Below, in pieces: positions 10,534-20,819 of a DNA stretch of 64,000 nt. The notes under the pieces are model-generated. The model was not told the origin of the DNA and searched no databases. It saw only the letters and a program-made list of their open reading frames with translations. Source of the DNA: Candidatus Poseidoniaceae archaeon. GTDB taxonomy: Archaea; Thermoplasmatota; Poseidoniia; Poseidoniales; Poseidoniaceae. The stretch is taken from contig CASIAI010000001.1 in NCBI GenBank assembly GCA_949372655.1, positions 423,510 through 487,509 of the forward strand. The letters run 5' to 3'. A program made the position numbers and the translations under genes. Positions within the stretch are counted from its first letter, which is position 1. Each line of letters begins with the position of its first letter.

Positions 10534-11373
10534 ATGCACACAGTTGGTAAAGTTTTCATGGCTATTGGACTAGTAATTCTCATTGTTGGTGGGGTTCTCC
10601 TTGCAGTCGGTAGTAATAATATCGATGAAGGCGTAGAATCTTTGGAAGAAGATGAATGGGCATTAGAAGGGGTAACAGCGGGAACTGTAGAGATTATTGA
10701 TGATGACGGTGATGGTGAAATTGGTTTCACTATCTTCATTAAAGGTACATATGAAGATTCTAATGATGACGGAGTTTGGGATTTCTGTGAAGGATTCGAT
10801 CAAAGCGAAGGACAAACAGATTTTACTACCACTCATTCAGAAGATACAACCAATAGTTTCGTCTATGCATGTTCCACTGATTGGGACTGGGAAAACGAAC
10901 GTCAAGAAGGTTCTAAGATTCTCGTCAAGATTGGAGATAGTGCATATGAATATACAAATGGTACGGCAACGGTCACTTGTGCATCTGCCTGTTGGGTTCA
11001 ATATGATGATAAAGTGCTAGATGACGTTCTTGCTGATATTGGACAAGCAGCAGGTGGAATCTTACAAGGTTTAGGCGGAGGAATGCTACTATGTTGTGGT
11101 GGTGTTTTGTTAGTCTTTGGTTTAATTTTAGGACTTACAGTTGGCGAAAGTGGACAGAAAATTACAGTCATCCAAAATGGTGGAATGCCAATGGGTGGAC
11201 AAATGATGCAGGGTGGTCAAATGGTGCAAGGTGGTCAAATGGTGCAACAAACAACTATGCAGCAACCTGTTTACCAACAGGTTGCTCAAACACCGGTTCA
11301 GCCTCAAACTACAATGCAGCAACCTGCTGAGCAAACAGTTTGGGAACAAAAGTCTCCAGAAAATCCATTCTGA
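10534..11373 (+). CDS. Membrane protein with two TM segments and Gln/Met-rich cytoplasmic tail
   Basis: Hydrophobic segments near the N-terminus and residues 175-205; tail GGQMMQGGQMVQGGQMVQQTTMQQP. Confidence 0.7.
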   Translation: MHTVGKVFMAIGLVILIVGGVLLAVGSNNIDEGVESLEEDEWALEGVTAGTVEIIDDDGDGEIGFTIFIKGTYEDSNDDGVWDFCEGFDQSEGQTDFTTTHSEDTTNSFVYACSTDWDWENERQEGSKILVKIGDSAYEYTNGTATVTCASACWVQYDDKVLDDVLADIGQAAGGILQGLGGGMLLCCGGVLLVFGLILGLTVGESGQKITVIQNGGMPMGGQMMQGGQMVQGGQMVQQTTMQQPVYQQVAQTPVQPQTTMQQPAEQTVWEQKSPENPF

Positions 11374-11387
11374 ACAAATACTGTTGA

Positions 11388-12044
11388 TCAATAACCACTT
11401 GATGGTTCTTTGAGTAGTGTGTCTATATCATCTTTGATACCATCTACATCCCAGTTGCTTTCATCCCAACTTACCCGTTGCAATCCTTGCTTGTCAACTA
11501 TTACAATTCCATTGGTATGTTCTATTGAATAGTAAACTGTGTGCCCTCGCCCACTGACACTGGTACTATTTTCAGATTCGGTTAGTACAACACCAATCTC
11601 AAACTCAGTCCAAATTTGTTCTATCTCAGATAGATTTTCATCATTAAGAAATTCGATAGTTAAGTGTGGCCATGAAACATTAAAGAAATTCATGTAATCC
11701 TCTAGAGAACTTGATGCATCCCTCCAAGGATCTACAGTAATTGAAATAATACTCAAATTAATCCCAATTTGTGATTCATACTCCTGATATATTTGTTTTA
11801 AATCTGATGTCATAGTAGGGCAATGGTCAGGACAATTGGTATAGAAAAAGTTGAACAAAATTACTTCACCGTCTAAATTACTTGAATTGAAATATGAAGC
11901 ATTAGAGTCAGTCAGATTAAATGGAGAATAGCCATCACTGCCGTCTAAATCATTTCCTTCAAAGATATCTTTTTCAAGCGATGACGTACAACCCGATGTG
12001 GTCAATATCAAGCATACAAAAAATAGCGACAATAATCGCTTCAT
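11388..12044 (-). CDS. SCO1/SenC-family lipoprotein
   Basis: Lipobox-like LTTSGC; FFYTNCPDHCPTMTSDLKQIY matches the SCO1 CxxxCP motif; downstream His in GRGHTVYYS. Confidence 0.85.
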   Translation of the reverse strand: MKRLLSLFFVCLILTTSGCTSSLEKDIFEGNDLDGSDGYSPFNLTDSNASYFNSSNLDGEVILFNFFYTNCPDHCPTMTSDLKQIYQEYESQIGINLSIISITVDPWRDASSSLEDYMNFFNVSWPHLTIEFLNDENLSEIEQIWTEFEIGVVLTESENSTSVSGRGHTVYYSIEHTNGIVIVDKQGLQRVSWDESNWDVDGIKDDIDTLLKEPSSGY

Positions 12045-12053
12045 AGTAAGTCC

Positions 12054-14957
12054 TCAACTACGATGTTTTCTTATGAATACAAGAGAGATAATAGCGAGTA
12101 AAATCCAAGTTGTATCCCAAATTATATCTGAAATTTCAAACGAGTGACTTTTCTCATACAGTACTTCTGGCATATGTGAGTAGATTGTCTGGGTAGACAT
12201 TCCACCAGGTCCACCGCCGCCTTGACCGCCACCACCATTCGAATTGGTGTCAGCAATGCCATGGTAACATAACTGGAAATAAGGGAAACCAATCATCGGA
12301 ACTGTATCTCCATTGGTATCAACAACCGTTGTTGTAGAACCGCTGAGAGGTGTTGAAACATAGTAATAAGTTCCTTGAGGATATTCTGGGGTTGGACCAA
12401 ATCGGCCATTACATTCATCCAAATCTCCTAGACCTGCCACATAATTCCAATCATCAATTCCATTATAGCCTTGGTCTCCACCATCATTGGTACGCTCTAC
12501 TTGGTAAGATGATTTCATTCCCTTGACTACTCCATTATCATCCCAAGTATACATCCCGTATATTGGATAACCATCAAATGACCATCCTATAATCGGTGAA
12601 TGTTGGGTAGAATCGATTAATGTCCAATCATAGTCTTTCATTGTTTGGCCTGCTTCTGGTTCCCAATATTGACACATAGCATCCCAGTGGTAATGAACAC
12701 CAGTAGGCCCTGAATGCGCACCACAATATCCTAGATCTATGGGTTGTCTATCTTCATCGAAATAAAAGAAATCCAAAGCAACAGCATCTCCACCAGGACC
12801 TTCTTCTGGCCCAAATATTGGAACGCCATTAGCAGCTATTGCCACATTCCCTCTATCAGGTGCACATTCCCATCTAGCATTAGATGCTGGGCAGTTAGCC
12901 GAATTATGGCCACCATTTGTATCATTAGTCGGATTTAATGTTATTGACCAAGTGTGTGATTGTACGTCTCCTGGGCCGAATGTTGACATCCAATCATGGT
13001 TCGGAATACCATTCGAATTTACATTCATAGTATTGGATGATACCGAAACTGAAACGGCGCATTGGAACCAAGGACCTGAGCCTCCACCGCCACCTTCTTG
13101 TCCATCGCCTCTATTATTTGCATTGTAATTATTTCCATCACCATTATCGTCTTTTACCCAAGGTCCATTTCCATCTTGACAGTACCAAGAATCGGTCGGG
13201 TCATAGGGTTCAATTCCTTCGCGAATAAAAGTAATAATTTGATCGAAATGTTGGTCGCTCTCATACGGTAAGTGATGACCTGCTGTTTGACTATGCAAAT
13301 CTAGCGACCCGGTGAATTTCTGAGCAAGAGCAGGTGCAAGATCTTTGAAGGCTCCATCATTCTCACCCGAGAAAATCATAGCAGGAGTTGAGAACGGTGC
13401 AGCATTATCAATAGTATCCATCAAACCATGATGGGTTGTAGGCAAGTAACCATTGTAAAGCATTACTCTATCGAAAGTGTTCTGAGTATTCGCAAGATAA
13501 ACTGGAATCATTGCCGAACCTTGGGAGTAGCCAATCAAAGCATAAAATGGGCCATTATCTATCACCATTTGATCGAGATAAGAAATCGATAAATCTGCCC
13601 AATCAGGGTCTGTTGTCGGTTCTCCTTTACCACCAGGTGGGTCTTGATACCATACATTGCCACTTTCAGGAGTACTCGCAAATATAATTTCAAATTCAGG
13701 TAGGGCATCAACTAAATCTTGCATTCCTTGTTGTGAAGCCAATCCTGATGCTGAATCCCCTCCACCATGGAGAGCAAGAATTTTCATCGAGGTAGGGTTT
13801 GTTACAACGGTCGAACAACCTACTTCGTTAACCATTTCACCAGCCGGAGTATTAGGACATTGGTCAAGGTCATCTGTAACGCCGTCGCCGTCGGTATCTC
13901 TTTGCGAATCTGAGCAACCAACAGAATCTACTATTTCTCCTGCTGGAGTTGTAGGGCAAGTGTCAACTGCATCACTAACTCCATCTCCATCTGCATCCTT
14001 TTGCGACAATGAGCAACCGGTAAAATCAACTGTTTCTCCTTGAGGAGTATTTGGACATTGGTCATTACTATTCATCACACCATCCAAGTCATCATCTGTC
14101 TCTGAGTCTGAGCAACCAGTATCATAAACAGGTTCACCTGGCGGAGTTGAATCACATTGGTCTTCATCATCAAGTATACCATCTAAATCAGCATCACCAG
14201 CAGGTTCAGGAGGAACTGGTAAAATCACGTCAATCATTGAAGAAGAAACTGAAAATAACCCACAAGTAGCAAAAATTGTTCCATTCGCATTTACCACATC
14301 AGTATCCATTTCCATAAAATAAGAGCCTGTAGAATTATCCATCACTCCAATAACATCAAGTGTTGGGCTCTGATATTTTGGTCTATATTCTACAGAACAT
14401 GTTTCAGAGAATCTGTGAATCAAGACTCCACTTAATGCGCCAATTGAACTGTTTTCATCTGGCTCATCCCACAAGAAAGTAATTACAACAGTATTTTCTT
14501 GTGGTGCAATAATTTCCATTTCATTTACTGTAAGATTACTAGTTTGACCTGATGCATCACTAACAAACGACTTGACAAACCACTCTCCTGGATTGGAAAC
14601 TGCTAGTTCTGTACTCCAAGAACCATCTGATAAAACTGAAGTATTGAACGAATCAATTATAGTAACTAAATTCGAATCTAAGACTTCTATACTCACAATA
14701 CAAGTTGTAGGAGATTCGTCCGTAACAAATCCTGCAAGGGTTATATTTTCACCATCCCATGATTTAGAATAATTATTGAAAAGAAGGATTGGAAATTCAT
14801 CTATTGTTGGACTCAAATCAGATTGTTCTGTCGTTGAATCAGAATCATCTTTGCCATCATCATCTTGCTTTATATCGTCAGCAACCAGTGTTAAGAATCC
14901 GCCCCCAATAAGGATAAACGCAAGTATCCCTGTGAGCAAGGTTGTTTTACCATCCAT
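12054..14957 (-). CDS. Multidomain surface protein: TSP3 repeats, FSH1/phospholipase-carboxylesterase-type serine hydrolase, YHYH domain, C-terminal TM
   Basis: DSDGDGVxDxxDxCPxTPxGE repeats; LALHGGGDS...GYSQGSA hydrolase; GVHYHWDAMCQYWEP...GWSFDGYPIYG...PEYPQGTYYYVST YHYH-like region. Confidence 0.8.
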   Translation of the reverse strand: MDGKTTLLTGILAFILIGGGFLTLVADDIKQDDDGKDDSDSTTEQSDLSPTIDEFPILLFNNYSKSWDGENITLAGFVTDESPTTCIVSIEVLDSNLVTIIDSFNTSVLSDGSWSTELAVSNPGEWFVKSFVSDASGQTSNLTVNEMEIIAPQENTVVITFLWDEPDENSSIGALSGVLIHRFSETCSVEYRPKYQSPTLDVIGVMDNSTGSYFMEMDTDVVNANGTIFATCGLFSVSSSMIDVILPVPPEPAGDADLDGILDDEDQCDSTPPGEPVYDTGCSDSETDDDLDGVMNSNDQCPNTPQGETVDFTGCSLSQKDADGDGVSDAVDTCPTTPAGEIVDSVGCSDSQRDTDGDGVTDDLDQCPNTPAGEMVNEVGCSTVVTNPTSMKILALHGGGDSASGLASQQGMQDLVDALPEFEIIFASTPESGNVWYQDPPGGKGEPTTDPDWADLSISYLDQMVIDNGPFYALIGYSQGSAMIPVYLANTQNTFDRVMLYNGYLPTTHHGLMDTIDNAAPFSTPAMIFSGENDGAFKDLAPALAQKFTGSLDLHSQTAGHHLPYESDQHFDQIITFIREGIEPYDPTDSWYCQDGNGPWVKDDNGDGNNYNANNRGDGQEGGGGGSGPWFQCAVSVSVSSNTMNVNSNGIPNHDWMSTFGPGDVQSHTWSITLNPTNDTNGGHNSANCPASNARWECAPDRGNVAIAANGVPIFGPEEGPGGDAVALDFFYFDEDRQPIDLGYCGAHSGPTGVHYHWDAMCQYWEPEAGQTMKDYDWTLIDSTQHSPIIGWSFDGYPIYGMYTWDDNGVVKGMKSSYQVERTNDGGDQGYNGIDDWNYVAGLGDLDECNGRFGPTPEYPQGTYYYVSTPLSGSTTTVVDTNGDTVPMIGFPYFQLCYHGIADTNSNGGGGQGGGGPGGMSTQTIYSHMPEVLYEKSHSFEISDIIWDTTWILLAIISLVFIRKHRS

Positions 14958-14993
14958 AGATAAAGGTAATATTACAAGGGATATAATATATCT

Positions 14994-15464
14994 CTAATCA
15001 TGATTTATCAGTCTATCATTTACTTCCAATTTGAAATTATTAGAATCCCAAGTTGTGATTATTCCCAATAAGAATCCTAAAGGAGCAACCATCATCGAGA
15101 GGATTAGTATCGGAGTTGAGACATAAATGGGCCTATCCAAATTAATCATTCTTTGCCAAATATATCTACCAGCCAAAATATCAAAGGCCAAGAAATGAAG
15201 CCACCCAATTAGTATTACCTCATCTTCTTGAAAGAACTCTATGACCAATTCTGGGGTCGGCATTTCGCTACCTAGCGTGATGAAAATATCTAGTAGATTT
15301 GGTATAACCAATATTGCATATGGTATCAATAAAGGAAGAATACATATCCGTATATCATTCATCACTTTTGCAGTAATATCGTGTTTGGGTAAAAACCACA
15401 TTAAACTCCAAAGAGGGATTATCCAGATTGAGGAGAACCAAAACATCATTTCTACGAGTTGCAT
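14994..15464 (-). CDS. ABA4-like (DUF4281) membrane protein
   Basis: Start trimmed to MQLVEMMFWF (ATG at 15464); IPLWSLMWFLPKHDIT and GWLHFLAFDILAGRYIWQRMI are ABA4-like signatures. The longer 14994..15659 ORF is an overlap artefact. Confidence 0.7.
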   Translation of the reverse strand: MQLVEMMFWFSSIWIIPLWSLMWFLPKHDITAKVMNDIRICILPLLIPYAILVIPNLLDIFITLGSEMPTPELVIEFFQEDEVILIGWLHFLAFDILAGRYIWQRMINLDRPIYVSTPILILSMMVAPLGFLLGIITTWDSNNFKLEVNDRLINHD

Positions 15465-18250
15465 TATTGTCCCTCCATCAGCAATTTCTTTGAATCCCTC
15501 TCTAAAAACGGGGTATAGAATGCAGGAAGCAATATCAAACTTGAAAGAAGAGCTAAAGTAATGGCTACTACGAAAGCCTGTCCAAATAATCGCAGAGGTA
15601 ATAATGCTGAAAGATTTAGTACTGAAAATCCACCTGCAGTGGTTAATGCTGCACCCCACATGGCTCTACCAGTTGTCGCTGATGCATTTTCAACCCAAAC
15701 CTGTTGTCCCCCTGATGGATTATGCTCTACCTCTTCTTCTAATCGAATTGTGAAATGTACTGCATAGTCAACACCCAATCCCAAAGAAAGGGCACCAATA
15801 GTGACAGTTTGTGGATTTATTTGATAACCAGTATATCCCATTATGCCATAAACCCAACCTACAACCATCATCAAAGGAATCCAAGATACGAAGCCTCTAG
15901 CAAATCCTTGTTGCAAATCTTTCTGCCTAATTGTATGAATCGAAACCAGCATTACTAGAATAACAATAGCGACTATTGCTGTTGATTGAATAGATGATGC
16001 TGCAACATCCGAAGTTGTCTGAGCATTTATCAGACTTCTACCACTCAGCCTCAACTCCCCATCATCAGTAAACTGGACTTCAATTAGTTGTAATAATTCA
16101 TTTATTCTAGCATCTAAATCAACGGTTGCTTGCCAATCCAAAGTATTGGCTTGGAAAGATATCAACGTCTGCTGCCCATTGGAATGTAAAATTCCATTTG
16201 TCAAATCTCGACCAGATTCATTATTTAACAACCAATCAGAAAGTGCATTCCAACTATCTGAATTATTGTTGTCAATTCCAGTCATCAATTCGTCGAGTAA
16301 ATTATCTTGTAATCTTGACTCATCTAATACATTCCACAAGCCACTTGGAATACCGTTAGTATCAGGACTTTCACTTATTGCTGCTATTGTTAGATTCCAA
16401 GATTCTCGGCCAGCAGGTGAAATTATATCTCCATCATATACCACATATAGAGGTGAACGGCTACTTTGAAAATCATCTGAAAGCATTATGAAATCAGCCA
16501 CGACTTCTATGCTCGGGTCAAATTGGTCTCTCTGTTCAAATCCAACTTCGAGTTGCTGAAAACCGAAATACATCGGCATCAATAAAATCACTGCGATCAT
16601 ACCAACCTTCCAAGGTTTGGTCGATAATTCTCCTAGACCTTTGGCAATAGGTCCAACTTCGATTTTACTGGCTCTATCTATAGGAATTTTCTTTGGAGGT
16701 ATTAACGTCATCAATGCCGGTAAAGCAGAAATACTGAGTAAGTATATGAAAAATAATCCAATAGCAATTACTGTACCAAAGACTTGAAGGAATGATAGTG
16801 CTGAGAATCTAAAGGAAAGGAAACCCACCATATCCGTAAAAATGGCTATCAACAAGGCTATTGAGGTAAATATTGTACCTCTTCTTATTGCGGTTTTCCT
16901 TGCTTCGAGACTGAAGTCTCTAATCGTCTCTCGGGAAATTTCATCATTCGAATCTGCCACTTTCAGTTCTTCGCGTATCCTTAACACTACGTGTAAGCCA
17001 TAGTCTACACCTATCGCAAGTAACAAAACGGGAATAGAATTCATTGCGGCATTGAACGTCATGTTAACTCCCAAAGCTTGTAACCATCCAGACAATCCAT
17101 AAGTCGCAGCAATAGCAAATATTGTCAATGTCATAACGTATGCTGTTTCTCTTACACTCCTGAAATTAAACCATAAAATTATCGCTAAAAGCATGAATGC
17201 TGAGCCAGTTAAAATTCCAATTTCTTTACCAAGTGTCTCTGTAGAACCAACTCCAAATTGAGAAAAGGAGAAGGTTCGAAGTTCTAAATCTCCTGATGCT
17301 TCTTGTAAATCTTCAAGTAAAAGCGCCGACCAACTATTGATATTTCCTTCTACTATGGCAAATTTATTGGCTTCTAAGCCATATACTTCAGGATCAGAAC
17401 TTACCGCCAATGTAGTGATTACAGAACCTGACATATTCCATGGGTCATCTCTCTCTCCAACTGGAATACTTGATAGCGTAATGGCTCGATAATCAATTGA
17501 TTGTTGTCCCTTGAGTCCATAAAGGTCTGAAATCATAGAATCGAGTCTTTCAGTCATCAAATCCTTTTGAAAATCATTACGAGCGGAATTAAAGCCAAAC
17601 AGAGAATATGTTCTCCAAATTGTTTCATTGATTGAAAGAGTAAGGTTTTCCCCACTATCAAGACGGGATAGCCAGTCATTTGGATCGCCTGGTTGCCATG
17701 CAAGTAATCTTTCAGATGTTACTGGTTCTAATTGTGGAATCAATTTGGCTGTTTCCGTAAGGTTATCTAGAGAAGAATTAAACATAGTGTCATTTGAATT
17801 TCTCAATTCTTCTATAGCTGAAGTAACTTGAGAAATCCATATTTGAGCACTCAATGGGTCTTGGATAGATTGCCATTGTATTACAGAACTGGCCATTCCA
17901 AAATTAGCCTGGGAACCAAATATTGGATATTGATACTCTTTGAAATTAGAATCATTGAGCATCATTGCTTCTGTCAATGCTAACTGTTCCCAGGTATTTT
18001 CAACAAATAGTTCTCCTTCATCCATTTCATCAATAACTCTAACAAAATCTACCGATGCTTGATATTCATCTTCGATCTCATTAAGCAATGTTACAGTCTC
18101 ATTATCAGGGAAAAAACCATCTTCACTATTATCGAAAACTAATTGACTAGCACCAGAAGACAATGCTAAAATTATTACAAAAAGTATTGCCAGAGTAGAC
18201 TTTGGTTTGTCAACGCTTCTACTTGTCAACAAAAAAAATGGATTTCTCAT
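15464..18250 (-). CDS. RND-superfamily (MMPL/SSD-type) exporter
   Basis: 928 aa, two halves with GVDYGLHVVLRIREE and GVDYAVHFTIRLEEE motifs and TM clusters. Confidence 0.9.
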   Translation of the reverse strand: MRNPFFLLTSRSVDKPKSTLAILFVIILALSSGASQLVFDNSEDGFFPDNETVTLLNEIEDEYQASVDFVRVIDEMDEGELFVENTWEQLALTEAMMLNDSNFKEYQYPIFGSQANFGMASSVIQWQSIQDPLSAQIWISQVTSAIEELRNSNDTMFNSSLDNLTETAKLIPQLEPVTSERLLAWQPGDPNDWLSRLDSGENLTLSINETIWRTYSLFGFNSARNDFQKDLMTERLDSMISDLYGLKGQQSIDYRAITLSSIPVGERDDPWNMSGSVITTLAVSSDPEVYGLEANKFAIVEGNINSWSALLLEDLQEASGDLELRTFSFSQFGVGSTETLGKEIGILTGSAFMLLAIILWFNFRSVRETAYVMTLTIFAIAATYGLSGWLQALGVNMTFNAAMNSIPVLLLAIGVDYGLHVVLRIREELKVADSNDEISRETIRDFSLEARKTAIRRGTIFTSIALLIAIFTDMVGFLSFRFSALSFLQVFGTVIAIGLFFIYLLSISALPALMTLIPPKKIPIDRASKIEVGPIAKGLGELSTKPWKVGMIAVILLMPMYFGFQQLEVGFEQRDQFDPSIEVVADFIMLSDDFQSSRSPLYVVYDGDIISPAGRESWNLTIAAISESPDTNGIPSGLWNVLDESRLQDNLLDELMTGIDNNNSDSWNALSDWLLNNESGRDLTNGILHSNGQQTLISFQANTLDWQATVDLDARINELLQLIEVQFTDDGELRLSGRSLINAQTTSDVAASSIQSTAIVAIVILVMLVSIHTIRQKDLQQGFARGFVSWIPLMMVVGWVYGIMGYTGYQINPQTVTIGALSLGLGVDYAVHFTIRLEEEVEHNPSGGQQVWVENASATTGRAMWGAALTTAGGFSVLNLSALLPLRLFGQAFVVAITLALLSSLILLPAFYTPFLERDSKKLLMEGQ

Positions 18251-18382
18251 AACTTATTGTCATAATTTGGTGTTTATAGTAATGTGCTATAATCCATGAG
18301 TAAAACGATGTTAAATGTTAATCTGATTTTTGACGAAGCGTAAAAAATACAATACTATATATCATTTATTTTAGCGAGCAGC

Positions 18383-19303
18383 ATGGGAGAGATTTTTGAC
18401 TATGGTGAGAAAGACCAAGATAAATTGACATATTTTATTCTCCTCTTAGTAGGTGTTGGGAGTATGGTTTTTGTCAATTATTTTGAAGTTTTCGACCTCT
18501 TACAGACAACAATAATAAAATCTAATTCAGCATTAATTCCTGATTTGATTTTAACACTTTTCCGTACTGGTGCCGCTATCCTAGCATTCTACACAATCTT
18601 TGTTTTGATGATAATGGATAAAAAAGGTGGATTCATGAACCCATTATTTCGAAAAGAAAGAGAATCACTGCCACACAAGACGATGGGCATTGAGAGGATG
18701 GTCCCTTTTAGTAGCTGGAATCTAATCGTTTTTGGAATCTGTTTTCTTACTATGTCCTTGATTGGATGGTATGAATTATTTGACAAGTCGGCCCCCGAAA
18801 TTTTAAATTTACTTTCGGGAATATTGCTTCCAATGTCACTAGGAATGGCTATGCTAACCTCGACTGTAGTCACTTACGTAATTGTCCCTCAAGAAGTAAG
18901 GTCTGAACGTAATTATGACCATCTATTTGAAACACATGAGATGGTGATGCACAACTGGGCAATCATCCTCTTAGCAGTAGATATATTATTGACTAAACCT
19001 AACCTAACTTGGGAATTAGCCATATTTGGTTTAATAGTAGGGGTAATATACTGTATTTTCGCCTATATGTATGCCTATTTTGGTGGTGGGTACTATGTAT
19101 ATTCATTCATAGACCCAAGAATCAAGTTCGCACCGATAATAATGACAATTCTAGCTTTAGGAATCTCAATGTTTTACATATTTATTTGGATGATTAATTT
19201 ATTGATAGATTATAATCAATATTTAGGAGGGCTTATTCTCTCAGTTTGTGTGTATACAGTCGTTCTTTTCAAGCAACCTGAGAGAATTACTCATTCATCA
19301 TGA
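18383..19303 (+). CDS. Polytopic membrane protein of unknown function
   Basis: 306-aa ORF with multiple hydrophobic segments. Confidence 0.7.
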   Translation: MGEIFDYGEKDQDKLTYFILLLVGVGSMVFVNYFEVFDLLQTTIIKSNSALIPDLILTLFRTGAAILAFYTIFVLMIMDKKGGFMNPLFRKERESLPHKTMGIERMVPFSSWNLIVFGICFLTMSLIGWYELFDKSAPEILNLLSGILLPMSLGMAMLTSTVVTYVIVPQEVRSERNYDHLFETHEMVMHNWAIILLAVDILLTKPNLTWELAIFGLIVGVIYCIFAYMYAYFGGGYYVYSFIDPRIKFAPIIMTILALGISMFYIFIWMINLLIDYNQYLGGLILSVCVYTVVLFKQPERITHSS

Positions 19304-19986
19304 GCTAACCATTCCTCTTCGCCAGCGAGGCGATACCACCAGTATCCATCCTCGTCTTCGAACCATTCAGTGCCGTCTTCATCTATTGAGTAACCGTCTG
19401 GAAGGTCTTCTTCTGCATTCGGGTCTTCCATTCCAGTCTCTTGAGATATAGATTTTTTAAGTTGGTGAACTTCATCATCTGCATCCACAAATACTCGATT
19501 TACGGCTCCAATGTTCGCTGAATGATCACCTTCTCTAATCGCTTTATCTGATTCTTCTAGGAAGTCTTGAGTCATTTTATTACGGAACTCATTAAATTCC
19601 TCTCGACCATAACTTCCAGTAAATTCATTTCCTTTAGACTTCATCAACTGGTCAAGGTTCTTCCTCTTACCAAGATTCAAATCGGGTGCATCAGGGATAT
19701 CTCCCATGTAAAAAGAATCTTCATCCTCTGAAACCTTTCCAAAAACTCTACTTTGAGGGTCAACTTCCTCTATAGCTTCGATGATTAAGTCATGTTCTTC
19801 TTCATCAATCTTTTCTTCTTCATAATTTTGCCCAGTAATCTTGACAAGTTTTAGAAGATTTTTACCAAGAATGCTGTCATCGTCGCTGGTTTCGACTAAT
19901 TTGTCTACCTGCTTAGCCAGACGTTCATAAGGGCTACCAGTGATGGCTCCGAAGAGTCTCCCTAAGCGCCCTTTCTTCTTCGCCAT
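19291..19986 (-). CDS. Acidic protein with Trp/Tyr-rich C-terminal module
   Basis: 231-aa ORF ending YSIDEDGTEWFEDEDGYWWYRLAGEEEWLAHDE. Confidence 0.65.
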   Translation of the reverse strand: MAKKKGRLGRLFGAITGSPYERLAKQVDKLVETSDDDSILGKNLLKLVKITGQNYEEEKIDEEEHDLIIEAIEEVDPQSRVFGKVSEDEDSFYMGDIPDAPDLNLGKRKNLDQLMKSKGNEFTGSYGREEFNEFRNKMTQDFLEESDKAIREGDHSANIGAVNRVFVDADDEVHQLKKSISQETGMEDPNAEEDLPDGYSIDEDGTEWFEDEDGYWWYRLAGEEEWLAHDE

Positions 19987-20074
19987 GGTTAGCGGTTTCT
20001 ATCAAATATTATGAATTTAATCGTTATGATACATACTTTTCATCAATAAGAAAACCTTAGCATGTTTGATTGCG

Positions 20075-20818
20075 ATGGTTGAAGTGTGGTTAGAGAAACT
20101 TATGGCCTCATATAATCTCGACTCAATTAATTCGAAGAATTCTTATGCTGCCCAAATTCATATTAAAGGTGAATTATTTGAAAATTTGATTTGGTGGGGA
20201 CTTCAATCGCTCCCTGATGAAATATTAGTTGGAATGGATGTAGATCCCGATTCACCTCACCTAACTGAAGTAGAAGACTTATTTCGTAGTGAACAACATG
20301 TTGACGGATTATTTCAAAGTCAAGGTTACCAAATAAATGAGGCACATATAGTAAACCGAGGCAACTCATTCTCAGTACATCACCTACCTGAAGATTGGAC
20401 AGATGATATGTTTTCCTCCAACAGAGGTTCAAGAGCAGGGAGATTTACTCACTGGCTACATACTCACCCAAATGCACCAGCTATTCCTAGCGAGGCTGAT
20501 GCTGATGCTGCGCAAGAAACTCCAGGAATAGATATGATACTGGGATTGAGATTCTCTCCCGAAGGTCCAATGCCTTGGTTCAATGATGTTGAAGGAACTA
20601 GAAGACGCCTCGGTGAAGAAGCAAAACCTGTAAAGTCAAAAAAGTCTAAGCGGAGAAAGTTTGGCGCAAGTAAAAACCTCTCTGTAATTGGTGTTGCCCC
20701 AAGTGGACACAAAATACATGAGATTCAACTGATCGCATTTCATAAATCGGGATTAGCGATAAATGTGGTACTAGTGGATAATGAAGGAATGCCATATGGT
20801 TGGAAAGATTTGAAATAA
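20075..20818 (+). CDS. JAMM/MPN+ (JAB1-like) metalloprotease-like protein
   Basis: HTHPNAPAIPSEAD matches HxHx(7)SxxD exactly. First ATG of the ORF is at 20075 (TTG at 20066 also possible). Confidence 0.7.
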   Translation: MVEVWLEKLMASYNLDSINSKNSYAAQIHIKGELFENLIWWGLQSLPDEILVGMDVDPDSPHLTEVEDLFRSEQHVDGLFQSQGYQINEAHIVNRGNSFSVHHLPEDWTDDMFSSNRGSRAGRFTHWLHTHPNAPAIPSEADADAAQETPGIDMILGLRFSPEGPMPWFNDVEGTRRRLGEEAKPVKSKKSKRRKFGASKNLSVIGVAPSGHKIHEIQLIAFHKSGLAINVVLVDNEGMPYGWKDLK

Positions 20819-20819
20819 A

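Noticed and set aside
11128-11413. Overlapping ORFs at the Gln/Met-rich tail of the 10.5-kb gene
   Set aside because: Frame shadows of the GGTCAAATGGTGCAA repeat.
14994-15659. 221-aa version of the ABA4-like ORF
   Set aside because: First 65 residues lie out of frame inside the RND exporter and lack family features; start moved to 15464.
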